Of a DNA stretch of 54,512 nucleotides, positions 41,666 to 49,706 are shown one piece after another; the first letter of the stretch is position 1; each line of letters starts with the position of its first letter. This DNA comes from Bacteroidota bacterium (GTDB lineage: Bacteria; Bacteroidota; Bacteroidia; Chitinophagales; LD1), in assembly GCA_018267385.1 (NCBI GenBank), contig JAFDYN010000003.1:1-54512 (forward strand), written 5' to 3'. The translations under genes were made by a program, and so were the position numbers. The notes beneath the pieces were generated by a model. That model ran no database searches, was not told the DNA's origin, and saw nothing but the letters and a program-made list of their open reading frames with translations.

Positions 41666-42664
41666 TTACCTCCCTATCCGCTCCACCAGATCCACCAGGC
41701 GAGCAGAGTAGCCATACTCATTGTCATACCAGCCGAGCACCTTCACCATATTGCCCACCACAGACGTGAGCTGCGCGTCAAAGATGCACGAGGCGCCATT
41801 GCCTACGATATCCGCAGATACGATCGGGTCCTCGGTGTACTCCAGGTATCCCTTCAGATCGCCTTCTGCCGCCGCTTTGAAAGCCGCATTGATCTCCTCG
41901 ATAGTAGCCGGCCTGTCCAGCAGGCAGGTGATCTCGGTGATAGAGCCATCCAGCACCGGCACGCGCATACCGCTGCCACCTATCTTGCCCTCCAGGTCGG
42001 GGAATATCTTTGTGATCGCCTTGGCCGCACCAGTAGTAGTAGGGATGATAGAGTGTGCTGCCGCACGCGCACGGCGCAGGTCCTTGTGCGGTGCGTCGTG
42101 CAGGCGCTGGTCGCCGGTGTAGGCATGTACAGTATTGATATAGGCGTCTACTATCTGCCATTTGTCGTGCAGCACTTTGATCATCGGTGCGGCGCAGTTG
42201 GTCGTGCAGGAGGCATTGCTGATCAGCGTCTCGCTGCCATCCAGTATGCTGTCATTCACGCCCAGCACCACGGTCTTGATATCATTACTCTTGGGCGGTG
42301 CGCTGAGGATCACTTTTTTCGCACCCGCCCGGAGGTGCAGTTCCGCACTCTCCCTATCCAGGAAGTGCCCCGTACTCTCCAGCACCACGTCTATGCCGTA
42401 CTCGCGCCAGGTCAGTTTCTCGGGGCTTTTCTCCGCGTGTACGCGGATCTCTTTGCCATCTATAGTGATGCTATGGTCCGTGTGAGATACGGCAGGCCTG
42501 GCTACGCCGTGCACGGAGTCATACTTATACAGGTGCGCAAGTGTCTTGGTATCCGTCAGGTCGTTGATCGCTACGATGTCTATGTTGTCATTGCCCTGCG
42601 CTATGCGGGTAAATACGCGGCCTATCCGGCCAAATCCATTGATCGCTACTTTTATTTTTGCCAT
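41666..42664 (-). CDS. gapA: Glyceraldehyde-3-phosphate dehydrogenase, type I
   Basis: 332 residues. NAD-binding NGFGRIGR at 9-16, active-site SNASCTTNC with Cys153, catalytic His180 in NTVHAYTGDQ, and the C-terminal GWYDNEYGYSARLVDL. It converts glyceraldehyde-3-phosphate to 1,3-bisphosphoglycerate in glycolysis, or the reverse in gluconeogenesis. Complete. Its last codons are repeated in degraded form at 40832 beyond a PKD lipoprotein gene. Confidence 0.96.
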   Translation of the reverse strand: MAKIKVAINGFGRIGRVFTRIAQGNDNIDIVAINDLTDTKTLAHLYKYDSVHGVARPAVSHTDHSITIDGKEIRVHAEKSPEKLTWREYGIDVVLESTGHFLDRESAELHLRAGAKKVILSAPPKSNDIKTVVLGVNDSILDGSETLISNASCTTNCAAPMIKVLHDKWQIVDAYINTVHAYTGDQRLHDAPHKDLRRARAAAHSIIPTTTGAAKAITKIFPDLEGKIGGSGMRVPVLDGSITEITCLLDRPATIEEINAAFKAAAEGDLKGYLEYTEDPIVSADIVGNGASCIFDAQLTSVVGNMVKVLGWYDNEYGYSARLVDLVERIGR

Positions 42665-42848
42665 GTGTGCGGTTTATATATTTCAGAAGGATGCTTCCAA
42701 TATTGGTGCCACGAAATTAACAGATAGCACATTACCCGATGATAAAGAATAATGCACAGGTCATCTGATTTATCTCAATAAATGTGAAATCAAACGCATC
42801 CGTGCATCTATACCGCAAGACACTACATCTCTCCATCAGACCCGGTCC

Positions 42849-43742
42849 ATGAAACCACCTCTTACTGTACATATCCCCAATCCCTGCCACGAAAACTGGC
42901 ATGACATGACGCCTACAGCCAAAGGTGCCCACTGCGCCGCTTGCAATAAAGAGGTCATAGATTTCACTCACCGTACGGATCACTATATCTATCAGGCACT
43001 GCAGGGGCGTACCGATGTTTGCGGCCGTTTTTTCGCTACGCAGGTAGGCAGGAGTATAGAGGTGCCAGAGCGACCAGTACTGCCGCCATGGATGCGAAGG
43101 ATGGCTGCCACTGTGGTCTCCGTTTTTACTTTGTACAAAGCCTCTGCGGTGCCTGATCAGGTGCCACGCATAGATACTACTGCACATCAGATAGACACTA
43201 CAGTGCGCCTCACAGGAGAAGCAATAGTGGTGCCGGCACACCACCCCGTGCTCTCCGGTCATGTACGTGACCGGGAGACTGATTGCCCTATAGCCAATGC
43301 CAGCATACGACTGCTAGGCACGAAGATGACCGCACAGAGTGATAGTAGTGGTTACTTTTGTTTTGATGAATGGATAAGCAGGACCGCTATTGATAGCGTA
43401 AGCCTGCTGGTCAAAGCGAACGGTTATGATCCGAAATACGTTCGTGTATCTGCTATCGACTCTGTACTGGATATCTCGCTTAGCGCAACACCTCTGCAAC
43501 AGGAGGTATGTATCACCGGGGATATTTATATACCGATCATGATGGGCTTTGGAGTGTCTACAACACCATCAGAGCCGAAACCATACATTCCGCCACCAGC
43601 ATTCCGCGGACTCTCCGCAGATAGACCGTCACCGTTACCTGCGCATCACGAGCCAGAGCGCAGGGATACACTGCCATCCATAGACAGGGTTACACTCTGG
43701 CTCCGCCAAAGGAAGGAGGCTGCAAAGCGCTGGCTGAAATAG
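42849..43742 (+). CDS. Cys-motif plus carboxypeptidase-regulatory membrane protein
   Basis: 297 residues. The N-terminal 60 residues carry a conserved cysteine/His pattern (IPNPCHENWHDMTPT, GAHCAACNKEVIDFT, CGRFF) that probably binds zinc, followed by a membrane helix about 84-103, an acidic linker, a carboxypeptidase-regulatory beta domain (VLSGHVRDRETDCPIANASI, about 135-210) and a Pro-rich tail. The combination is common in Bacteroidota inner-membrane proteins of unknown role. Confidence 0.72.
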   Translation: MKPPLTVHIPNPCHENWHDMTPTAKGAHCAACNKEVIDFTHRTDHYIYQALQGRTDVCGRFFATQVGRSIEVPERPVLPPWMRRMAATVVSVFTLYKASAVPDQVPRIDTTAHQIDTTVRLTGEAIVVPAHHPVLSGHVRDRETDCPIANASIRLLGTKMTAQSDSSGYFCFDEWISRTAIDSVSLLVKANGYDPKYVRVSAIDSVLDISLSATPLQQEVCITGDIYIPIMMGFGVSTTPSEPKPYIPPPAFRGLSADRPSPLPAHHEPERRDTLPSIDRVTLWLRQRKEAAKRWLK

Positions 43743-43767
43743 CTATCTTCGTAGGCAAAACCACCCG

Positions 43768-44325
43768 ATGCTGAAACCTACCACCATAGATGACTACATA
43801 GCCCTCGCGGCACCGCAGGCACAGGAGAAACTGCATGAGCTGCGCGAGATCATAGCCCGCGCGGCACCACAGGCCACGGAGTGCATCAGCTATAGCATCC
43901 CTGCCTTCCGGCAAAACCGCGTGTTAGTTTACTTTGCCGGATATAAAAAGCATATAGGCTTTTACCCTACCTCATCGGGCATCAGGGTATTTGCGAAGCA
44001 GCTCGCCAAGTATCAGAGCTCAAAAGGAGCGGTGCAGTTTCCGCTGGACCAGCCATTACCTGCCAGGCTCATCACAGCTATAGTGAAGCATCGCCTCAAA
44101 GAAGACAGGGCAGAGCAGGAGCTGCTAGCCAAACCAAAAACTGACTGGACTGCGGCCCTCAGCGCACCCGCCCGTCGCGCCCTCTCCGCCGCAGGTATCA
44201 AGACTGCAAAGCAACTAGCCAGACACACGGAAGGTGACATCCTCGCGCTGCATGGTATCGGCCCCACGGCCATGCCCAGGCTGAGAGCCGCGCTGAAAGG
44301 AGAGGGACTCGCCTTCAGAAAGTAG
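43768..44325 (+). CDS. DUF1801 protein with C-terminal HhH-like domain
   Basis: 185 residues. Residues about 1-110 are DUF1801 (DYIALAAPQAQEKLHELREI, PQATECISYSIPAF, HIGFYPTSSGI). The C-terminal 55 residues (SAAGIKTAKQLARHTEGDIL, then ALHGIGPTAMPRL) look like a helix-hairpin-helix or RNA-polymerase-alpha-CTD-like module. A terminator follows at 44357. Related to the YdeI-like protein at 38322 by the DUF1801 domain. Confidence 0.82.
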   Translation: MLKPTTIDDYIALAAPQAQEKLHELREIIARAAPQATECISYSIPAFRQNRVLVYFAGYKKHIGFYPTSSGIRVFAKQLAKYQSSKGAVQFPLDQPLPARLITAIVKHRLKEDRAEQELLAKPKTDWTAALSAPARRALSAAGIKTAKQLARHTEGDILALHGIGPTAMPRLRAALKGEGLAFRK

Positions 44326-44356
44326 CACTGCAAGATACGGGTACAGGGACAAACAA

Positions 44357-44384
44357 AAAGAGCGAAGCAACCGCTCCGCTCTTT
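44357..44384. terminator. Bidirectional terminator-like hairpin
   Basis: Stem AAAGAGCG (44357-44364) with CGCTCTTT (44377-44384); an internal GAGCG/CGCTC pairing is also possible. It lies between two convergent genes (ending 44325 and 44410) with A- and T-runs on both sides. Confidence 0.7.
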
Positions 44385-44409
44385 GTATGCATTCCAGCCT
44401 TATGCTGTA

Positions 44410-45609
44410 TTATTCCTTTACGAATTTATATGTCTGGCCTCCCATCCGGAGCAGATAGACGCCGCTGGATAGTCCTCCCGTCGATACAGGTGTGACCTTG
44501 GCAGTCAGGGTACCGGTCATCACTACGCGGCCTGTCAGATCGATCACCTCATAGTCGCTATTGATCATTGTATTTTTCACATACAGATTGAGCTGGTTGT
44601 GTGCAGGGTTAGGGTAGAGCACTATCATATCATCCGTATTTTCCTTGATACCCGTGGCACCATCTTTATAGTAGGCGTGCTGTTTGGTCAGTTCGCCGTC
44701 TATACTATTCAGTACATACACATCATACCAGCCGCCCGGAGAGCCGGCAGGAAACTGGAACGTAGCCTCCAGTGTATTTGCATTGATGATATTGACGCTG
44801 CTCGCCAGTGCGTTTGGCACGGATGAGCGGTGTGTCTGACCCAGCCATACCACAGTGGTACTGCCCGGATAGCCAAAGCTCGTACCGCTGCCTATGATGC
44901 GCAGTGTGGTACTGTCATTGCCCGTCGTATCTATCGGATTGACCACTACTATACCCGCAGCCGTATCTGTCACTACAAAGGCATTGGGCAGTGTGAGATA
45001 ACCATCCCAGTCGTCATACGTGGTCAGGTCATAGAAGCCCATCGGCTGGTTGCTCTGTACAGAGATATTGGCCAGGATGGTATGCGCATCCAGTACATTG
45101 ACGGAGTTGACCGGTATGTATGAGCTGCTGCCCTGTGAGAAGCTGATGTAAGTAGTCGTACCCTGGTCAAAATTTGTCGCCACGCCGCTGATGGTCACAT
45201 CCAGTGTAGTGCCTATGGCTGCATAGTTAGTATCTACTGATACGATATGCGGGATCTGCCCTGCCAGTACGGTAAAGGCCGCCTGTGCGAATGCGGCTGT
45301 ACCATTGTAGTCGCTCACAGATACATCGTAGAGGCCGGTAGGTGCGCTGGCTGGTATATTGACCACGGCAGAGAGGCTGGTGCTGCTCTGCACATTAGTG
45401 GTATAGGCCGTGAAGTAGCTGTAGCTACCCTGCACAAAATTGATATACGTAGAGGTGCCCGGGCTGAAGCTGCCGGTAGTGCCGGATATCTGTACGGTGA
45501 GCTGTGTGTTTTGAGCGCCGGAGTTTGGCGTGATGCTGGTGATCGTGCCCTGGGCAGTCACGGCCAATACGGTCATCGCCATGCTGAGTGTGAGGAGTAG
45601 TGTTTTCAT
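44410..45609 (-). CDS. IPT-like repeat protein with T9SS sorting domain
   Basis: 399 residues; signal peptide (LLLTLSMAMTVLAVTAQ). Three IPT/TIG-like beta repeats follow (e.g. ITSITPNSGAQNTQLTVQIS, IVSVDTNYAAIGTTLDVTI, VVNPIDTTGNDSTTLRIIG), then a T9SS type-A sorting domain (LYPNPAHNQLNLYVKN ... GVYLLRMGGQTYKFVKE). Its ATG overlaps the stop of the upstream O-antigen-ligase-like gene (ATGA), so it is translated with it. Confidence 0.85.
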   Translation of the reverse strand: MKTLLLTLSMAMTVLAVTAQGTITSITPNSGAQNTQLTVQISGTTGSFSPGTSTYINFVQGSYSYFTAYTTNVQSSTSLSAVVNIPASAPTGLYDVSVSDYNGTAAFAQAAFTVLAGQIPHIVSVDTNYAAIGTTLDVTISGVATNFDQGTTTYISFSQGSSSYIPVNSVNVLDAHTILANISVQSNQPMGFYDLTTYDDWDGYLTLPNAFVVTDTAAGIVVVNPIDTTGNDSTTLRIIGSGTSFGYPGSTTVVWLGQTHRSSVPNALASSVNIINANTLEATFQFPAGSPGGWYDVYVLNSIDGELTKQHAYYKDGATGIKENTDDMIVLYPNPAHNQLNLYVKNTMINSDYEVIDLTGRVVMTGTLTAKVTPVSTGGLSSGVYLLRMGGQTYKFVKE

Positions 45610-47618
45610 TCTGATGTGATATGGTTTTCGTTTTCAAATTTTAAAGCAGCCGTAGTATCGTGGTCCTGATGGCGGAGCACATAGGAGATATCCATGCATA
45701 TCTGTGTGCTCAGCGGCCGGTGGTAAAGATAGGCTTTTCTCAGTATGTTCCTTTCCCATTCTGTGTTTTTTTCCAGGTCGGTGAGGCGTACTGTCACGAT
45801 ACTGTCATATTTGCCTGCTGCCTCGCCACGCAGCGCTGTGAGCTTTTGCCCCATTACCACATTGATAAAGTGTACATAGCGCGGGCTGGCCAGTGTATCT
45901 TCGGCCATGCCGAGATACCAGGCGGCTGAGTCTGTCTGATGCGCATTATACTTGATCGCGCTGAGGTTCAGCGCCGCATCGGGAAATCCCGGCGCATACT
46001 GCAGCGCCTCGCGGAAGTAGCGCTCCGCAGCCTGCTTGTCTCCGGCCATGCTGCGGCAGGTGGCTACATTGCATAGCGAGTAGGCATGGTAGGGATTGGC
46101 ACGTACCGCTGCGCGGAAATCACCCTCTGCCCCCCACAGGTCATTTTGCGCGAAGCGCTGCAGGCCGCTATAGTATGCCACCGGTGTGGCCGTACCATCC
46201 AGCATAAAGTAGCAACTGTCTATGGCATCCAGCTCTGCCCGCTGCGCCCTGTCGTCACGTATATCCCTCGCAGCAAAGAACTGCCGCAGATGTATCTCAC
46301 TCATCATCTTATGCCCGGCATACCAGGCACCGGCCAGCGTGATACCTGCCAGTAGTAGAGGTACATAGCGCGGCACGCTGACGTATCGCGCAGCAGGGTC
46401 GCGGAGGATAAAGAACACAATAAAAGCCAGGATGATACCATGCTCTGCCCGCTCCCGCGGGAAAGCAAAGCCTGCATACACGGCATAGCCCGTCAGCGCA
46501 AAGGCCAGGCAGTACAGGAAGAGGTCACGCGGCTGCAAAAGTATCTTCTGCAAGAGTCTCCGCACCACATACAGCCATGCTGCCGCCACCGCCGCAAAGG
46601 CAAAAATACCCTGCTCGCTCAGTACCCACAGGTAGTCATTGTGCGGCTGCTGGAAGAAGGTGGCATAGTCCCTCAGGCCCACGATGCCGTAGCGCATATT
46701 CTCTACCCGCCAGCTGCCTATGCCGCTGCCCAGCGGTATATATCGCGCGAAGATATGCCAGGTGGCAGCCCATAGGTGGCGGCGCTCGCGGATGGTGTTG
46801 CGCTTATTATAGAAGTCTGCTATCTGGTCGCCCACGTCGGTATGCTTCACAAAGTAGCGGAAGCCAATGTATGCCACTGCTATGCTCAGCGCCAACGCGC
46901 CGGCATGATACCACCGCGGCCGCCAGTAGCCCGCAGCATACAGGTACACAGCCAGCGTGACGATGAGCGCCACTATGCCTGCCAGCCATACCGCGCGGGA
47001 GAACGTGATGCAAAGTATACCTATGGTGAGCATGAGAGATACAGCAGCAGGTATACGCATTGCCCCCCTGCGTGCTGCACCATACAGGCTGAAAGGCAAC
47101 GTGAGCAGTAGTACCTCCGCACAGATATTTTTATTGGCAAAGGTGGCCTTCACGGCATCTCCTGCCCTGAGCTGCCAGGCGCCGAGTGTGGCTATCTGGT
47201 CATAGTACTGCACAGCGCCTATGAGGCATGCCACAGCCGCCATGGTACTGATAGCAGTGGCTACCTGCGCCGGCTTTATCTCAGAGCGCCGGTCCAGCGC
47301 CAGTAGTATCGCTACCAGCACAGGCAGCGTAAACAGGTGCAGCCATACAAAGATGCCATCCGGCAGGTCTACCCGGTAGATACTCATGCTCACTACCGAG
47401 AGCCCGATATAGATGGCATAGGGCACAAAGAACCGGCCCGTATCAGTCGCTATCATCGCGCTGCCGCGCAAAGCCAGCCACAGCAAGGCTCCCGCCAGCA
47501 ATATATCCAGCAGGAGAAACTTGGTATACAGCGCCGGGTCCAGTGTCCGGAAATTATAGGACAGCGGTATGGCCAGCAGCCAGAGCCAGATGAGTACAGA
47601 TATGACAGCGCGCGGCAT
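45606..47618 (-). CDS. O-antigen-ligase/Wzy-like membrane protein with TPR
   Basis: 670 residues from the ATG at 47618 (an upstream ATG at 47687 is also in frame). About ten hydrophobic helices fill residues 1-450, with the Wzy_C/O-antigen-ligase signature region FQQPHNDYLWVLSEQGIFAF. A C-terminal periplasmic part has TPR-like helices (AQRAELDAIDSCYFM, then AERYFREALQYAPGFPDAAL). Such proteins ligate or polymerise surface glycans. The stop is fused to the next gene, a T9SS cargo, in an ATGA overlap. Confidence 0.82.
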   Translation of the reverse strand: MPRAVISVLIWLWLLAIPLSYNFRTLDPALYTKFLLLDILLAGALLWLALRGSAMIATDTGRFFVPYAIYIGLSVVSMSIYRVDLPDGIFVWLHLFTLPVLVAILLALDRRSEIKPAQVATAISTMAAVACLIGAVQYYDQIATLGAWQLRAGDAVKATFANKNICAEVLLLTLPFSLYGAARRGAMRIPAAVSLMLTIGILCITFSRAVWLAGIVALIVTLAVYLYAAGYWRPRWYHAGALALSIAVAYIGFRYFVKHTDVGDQIADFYNKRNTIRERRHLWAATWHIFARYIPLGSGIGSWRVENMRYGIVGLRDYATFFQQPHNDYLWVLSEQGIFAFAAVAAAWLYVVRRLLQKILLQPRDLFLYCLAFALTGYAVYAGFAFPRERAEHGIILAFIVFFILRDPAARYVSVPRYVPLLLAGITLAGAWYAGHKMMSEIHLRQFFAARDIRDDRAQRAELDAIDSCYFMLDGTATPVAYYSGLQRFAQNDLWGAEGDFRAAVRANPYHAYSLCNVATCRSMAGDKQAAERYFREALQYAPGFPDAALNLSAIKYNAHQTDSAAWYLGMAEDTLASPRYVHFINVVMGQKLTALRGEAAGKYDSIVTVRLTDLEKNTEWERNILRKAYLYHRPLSTQICMDISYVLRHQDHDTTAALKFENENHITSE

Positions 47619-47793
47619 CTTACGTTTTCCCGAGAGATGATATAATGCGGAAGGTAGTGATTTATTGCATGGCGATGTAGAGAGCATATAGTTTTGCTAT
47701 CGCTTCATGATAAATACGCATCTCACGGATCATTATTCTCTATCCACTATTCCCGGGAATACGCTATTTTCCGACACGCAAATCACAAACACA

Positions 47794-48936
47794 ATGCTCG
47801 TATACATAGAGGACATTATCACACGCTTTGGCGGTCGTTACTTTGGCAGTGAGCAGGAGAGGGGCGCGCAGCTCCACACTGCTGAGATACTCAGGAAGTA
47901 CTGCGACAAGGTAGACGTAGAGGAATTTCTATCGCCGCTCGAGGCGCACTTCCACTCGCTAAAGGGCTTCTGCATCACCTACGTGATCGTACTCGGGCTG
48001 ATGTTTATCTCGCCGCTGGCCGCAGCCATCGTAGGGGCTATCAATTCAGTCCTCTTCCTCGGCCACTTTGTCACCTACCGCCACTGGCTCGACTTTCTCT
48101 ACAAAAAGAAGCCATCGTGGAATGTGATAGGAGATATAGAGCCTACCGGCGAGGCCAAAACGACGATCATCGTAGCAGGGCATATAGACAGCGTAAAGGA
48201 ATTTAAGTATTGGTACCGCTTCAAGCAGAATGGCGCAGTGATGACCATCGTGGCCAGTTTCTCTATCGTACTGCTGGGTGTATACGCAGTGCTGAATGCT
48301 GCGATCTCTGCCCCGTGGATCGGCTATGGCTGGTGGCTCTTTGCCGCACTCACACCGCTGCTCATCGTCCTCTTTGACATGCACGGAGAGGAGGTGGTAC
48401 ATGGGGCCTCAGACAACCTGACCGGCGTGGCAGTCTCTGTAGAGATGGCCAAAGTTTTCTCTCAGGAGCGGCTCAAAAATACGCGCCTGCGCGTGATCAG
48501 CTTTGGCTCAGAGGAGGCCTGCCTGCGCGGCGCCTGGGCATATGCCAAAGCACACAAGGAGCAACTGCTGAAAGAAAAGGCTTTCCTCTTTAACCTCGAT
48601 ACGATCAAGGACACCGAGCACCTCACCATCGGCACGAGCGAGGTCAATACCCTCGTCTTCTACAAGAAGGAACACATCGACCTGGTAGAGCAGGCCTTCA
48701 TAGCAGAGAATGTGCCTGTCAAAAAGCTCCCGCTCATGGTCGGTGCGTCTGATGGGTCGGCCTTTCACATACAGGGCCTGCCTGCTATCTGCGTGATCGC
48801 GATGGACTCCGGCAGCCTGGACCCCAGCTACCACACCCGCCTCGATACCATAGACTGCATCAACCCCGAGGCCCTGGAGGCCATGAAGCGCGTCTCCATG
48901 CGCTTCATCAAGGACTGGGATGCGAGAAATGCGTGA
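47794..48936 (+). CDS. M28-family metallopeptidase with membrane helices
   Basis: 380 residues from the ATG at 47794, chosen because MLVYIEDIITRFGGR opens a plausible fold; the 29 residues before are unlikely. Metal-site motifs: AGHIDSV (His, Asp), HGASDNLTGVA (bridging Asp), SFGSEEACLRG (Glu-Glu), NLDTIKD (Asp) and SYHTRLDT (last His). Hydrophobic segments near 65-95 and 145-200 interrupt the domain, suggesting a membrane-anchored form of the aminopeptidase/glutaminyl-cyclase-like family. Confidence 0.85.
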   Translation: MLVYIEDIITRFGGRYFGSEQERGAQLHTAEILRKYCDKVDVEEFLSPLEAHFHSLKGFCITYVIVLGLMFISPLAAAIVGAINSVLFLGHFVTYRHWLDFLYKKKPSWNVIGDIEPTGEAKTTIIVAGHIDSVKEFKYWYRFKQNGAVMTIVASFSIVLLGVYAVLNAAISAPWIGYGWWLFAALTPLLIVLFDMHGEEVVHGASDNLTGVAVSVEMAKVFSQERLKNTRLRVISFGSEEACLRGAWAYAKAHKEQLLKEKAFLFNLDTIKDTEHLTIGTSEVNTLVFYKKEHIDLVEQAFIAENVPVKKLPLMVGASDGSAFHIQGLPAICVIAMDSGSLDPSYHTRLDTIDCINPEALEAMKRVSMRFIKDWDARNA

Positions 48937-49286
48937 TTTTCATTAACCGCAAAAACGCGGAAACGCAAAACGATAAGTGAAAAGTGCAAGCACGTATGTC
49001 ATACCCTTTTGCGGTTTACAGACTGCGGGTTGATAGGTGCTACTTAGCTTTTCACCCTTCTTTGCGTTTGAAGGATCATTTCAGTTTTTTCAGATTTCCT
49101 TTTTTGCGGTTTAGCGCTTTTGCGCTTAAACCCTTCTTCTCTTTTTCCGTTTAATCCTTTTGCTTTCCAAGCCCTTATCTTTTTGCGTTTTAGCGCTTTT
49201 GCGGTTAAATCCCTTTTGCTGTTTTGGGGAAATCTCACCCCTTGGCATGGTTTCTGCCCTACCGCTGGCAGACCAAATCATCCATT
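48937..49286. repeat. Intergenic region with TTTTGCG repeats
   Basis: 350 bases with no real gene. Two 30-base near-identical direct copies lie at 49101-49130 and 49180-49209 (28 of 30 equal; core TTTAGCGCTTTTGCG), with looser TTTTGCGGTTT copies at 49009 and 49062 and inverted CGCAAAA copies near 48947-48970. The minus-strand frame across 49044-49238 is made of these repeats. Possibly a dispersed A+T-rich repeat of this genome. Confidence 0.75.
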
Positions 49287-49613
49287 ATGAAAAAGATACT
49301 GATAGCTATGGCCGTGATGTGCGCTACCACGTACGGATACTGCCAGACACCTGCACAAAAGGTGGTAAAAGCCGAGCGCAAAGTAGATACCGCAGAGGCA
49401 CGCCTGGAGCGCGCCAAGGAGGAACAACGCAAGGTCAGTGAGGCCTACCGTGCTGATGTGAAGCGTCAGATCGAGGTCAATGATCACGCCATAGACAGCC
49501 TCAAAGGCAAAATGGTAAAGCCGCTGACCTCACCTGAAAACGACGGACGCAAAAAGAAGATAGACGAACTGGGAAACAGAAATGCCGACCTCAGGAATAA
49601 GATCGGCATGTAG
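49287..49613 (+). CDS. Secreted coiled-coil protein
   Basis: 108 residues from the ATG at 49287: signal peptide (KILIAMAVMCATTYGYCQ), then an almost continuous charged helix (KAERKVDTAEARLERAKEEQ, then RKVSEAYRADVKRQIEVND) and a final short helix. Predicted periplasmic coiled coil, function unknown. A terminator-like hairpin follows. Confidence 0.7.
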   Translation: MKKILIAMAVMCATTYGYCQTPAQKVVKAERKVDTAEARLERAKEEQRKVSEAYRADVKRQIEVNDHAIDSLKGKMVKPLTSPENDGRKKKIDELGNRNADLRNKIGM

Positions 49614-49668
49614 AAAATATAGTTTTTGGTAATGAGGTAAGACAGCCTTCTGTCTCTCCGATATAAAG

Positions 49669-49700
49669 CGCTGCGGGCCCGTGAGGCCAGCGGCGTTTTT
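49669..49700 (+). terminator. Terminator-like hairpin
   Basis: Imperfect 11-bp GC-rich stem (49669-49679 with 49685-49695, two mismatches) and five T (49696-49700), between the coiled-coil gene and the convergent OmpA-like gene. Confidence 0.65.
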
Positions 49701-49706
49701 ATTTTG

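Noticed and set aside
49044..49238. 64-codon Lys/Arg-rich frame that looks like a ribosomal or nucleoid protein
   Set aside because: Its basic composition arises from TTTTGCG and A+T-rich repeats on the other strand; no promoter and no family.
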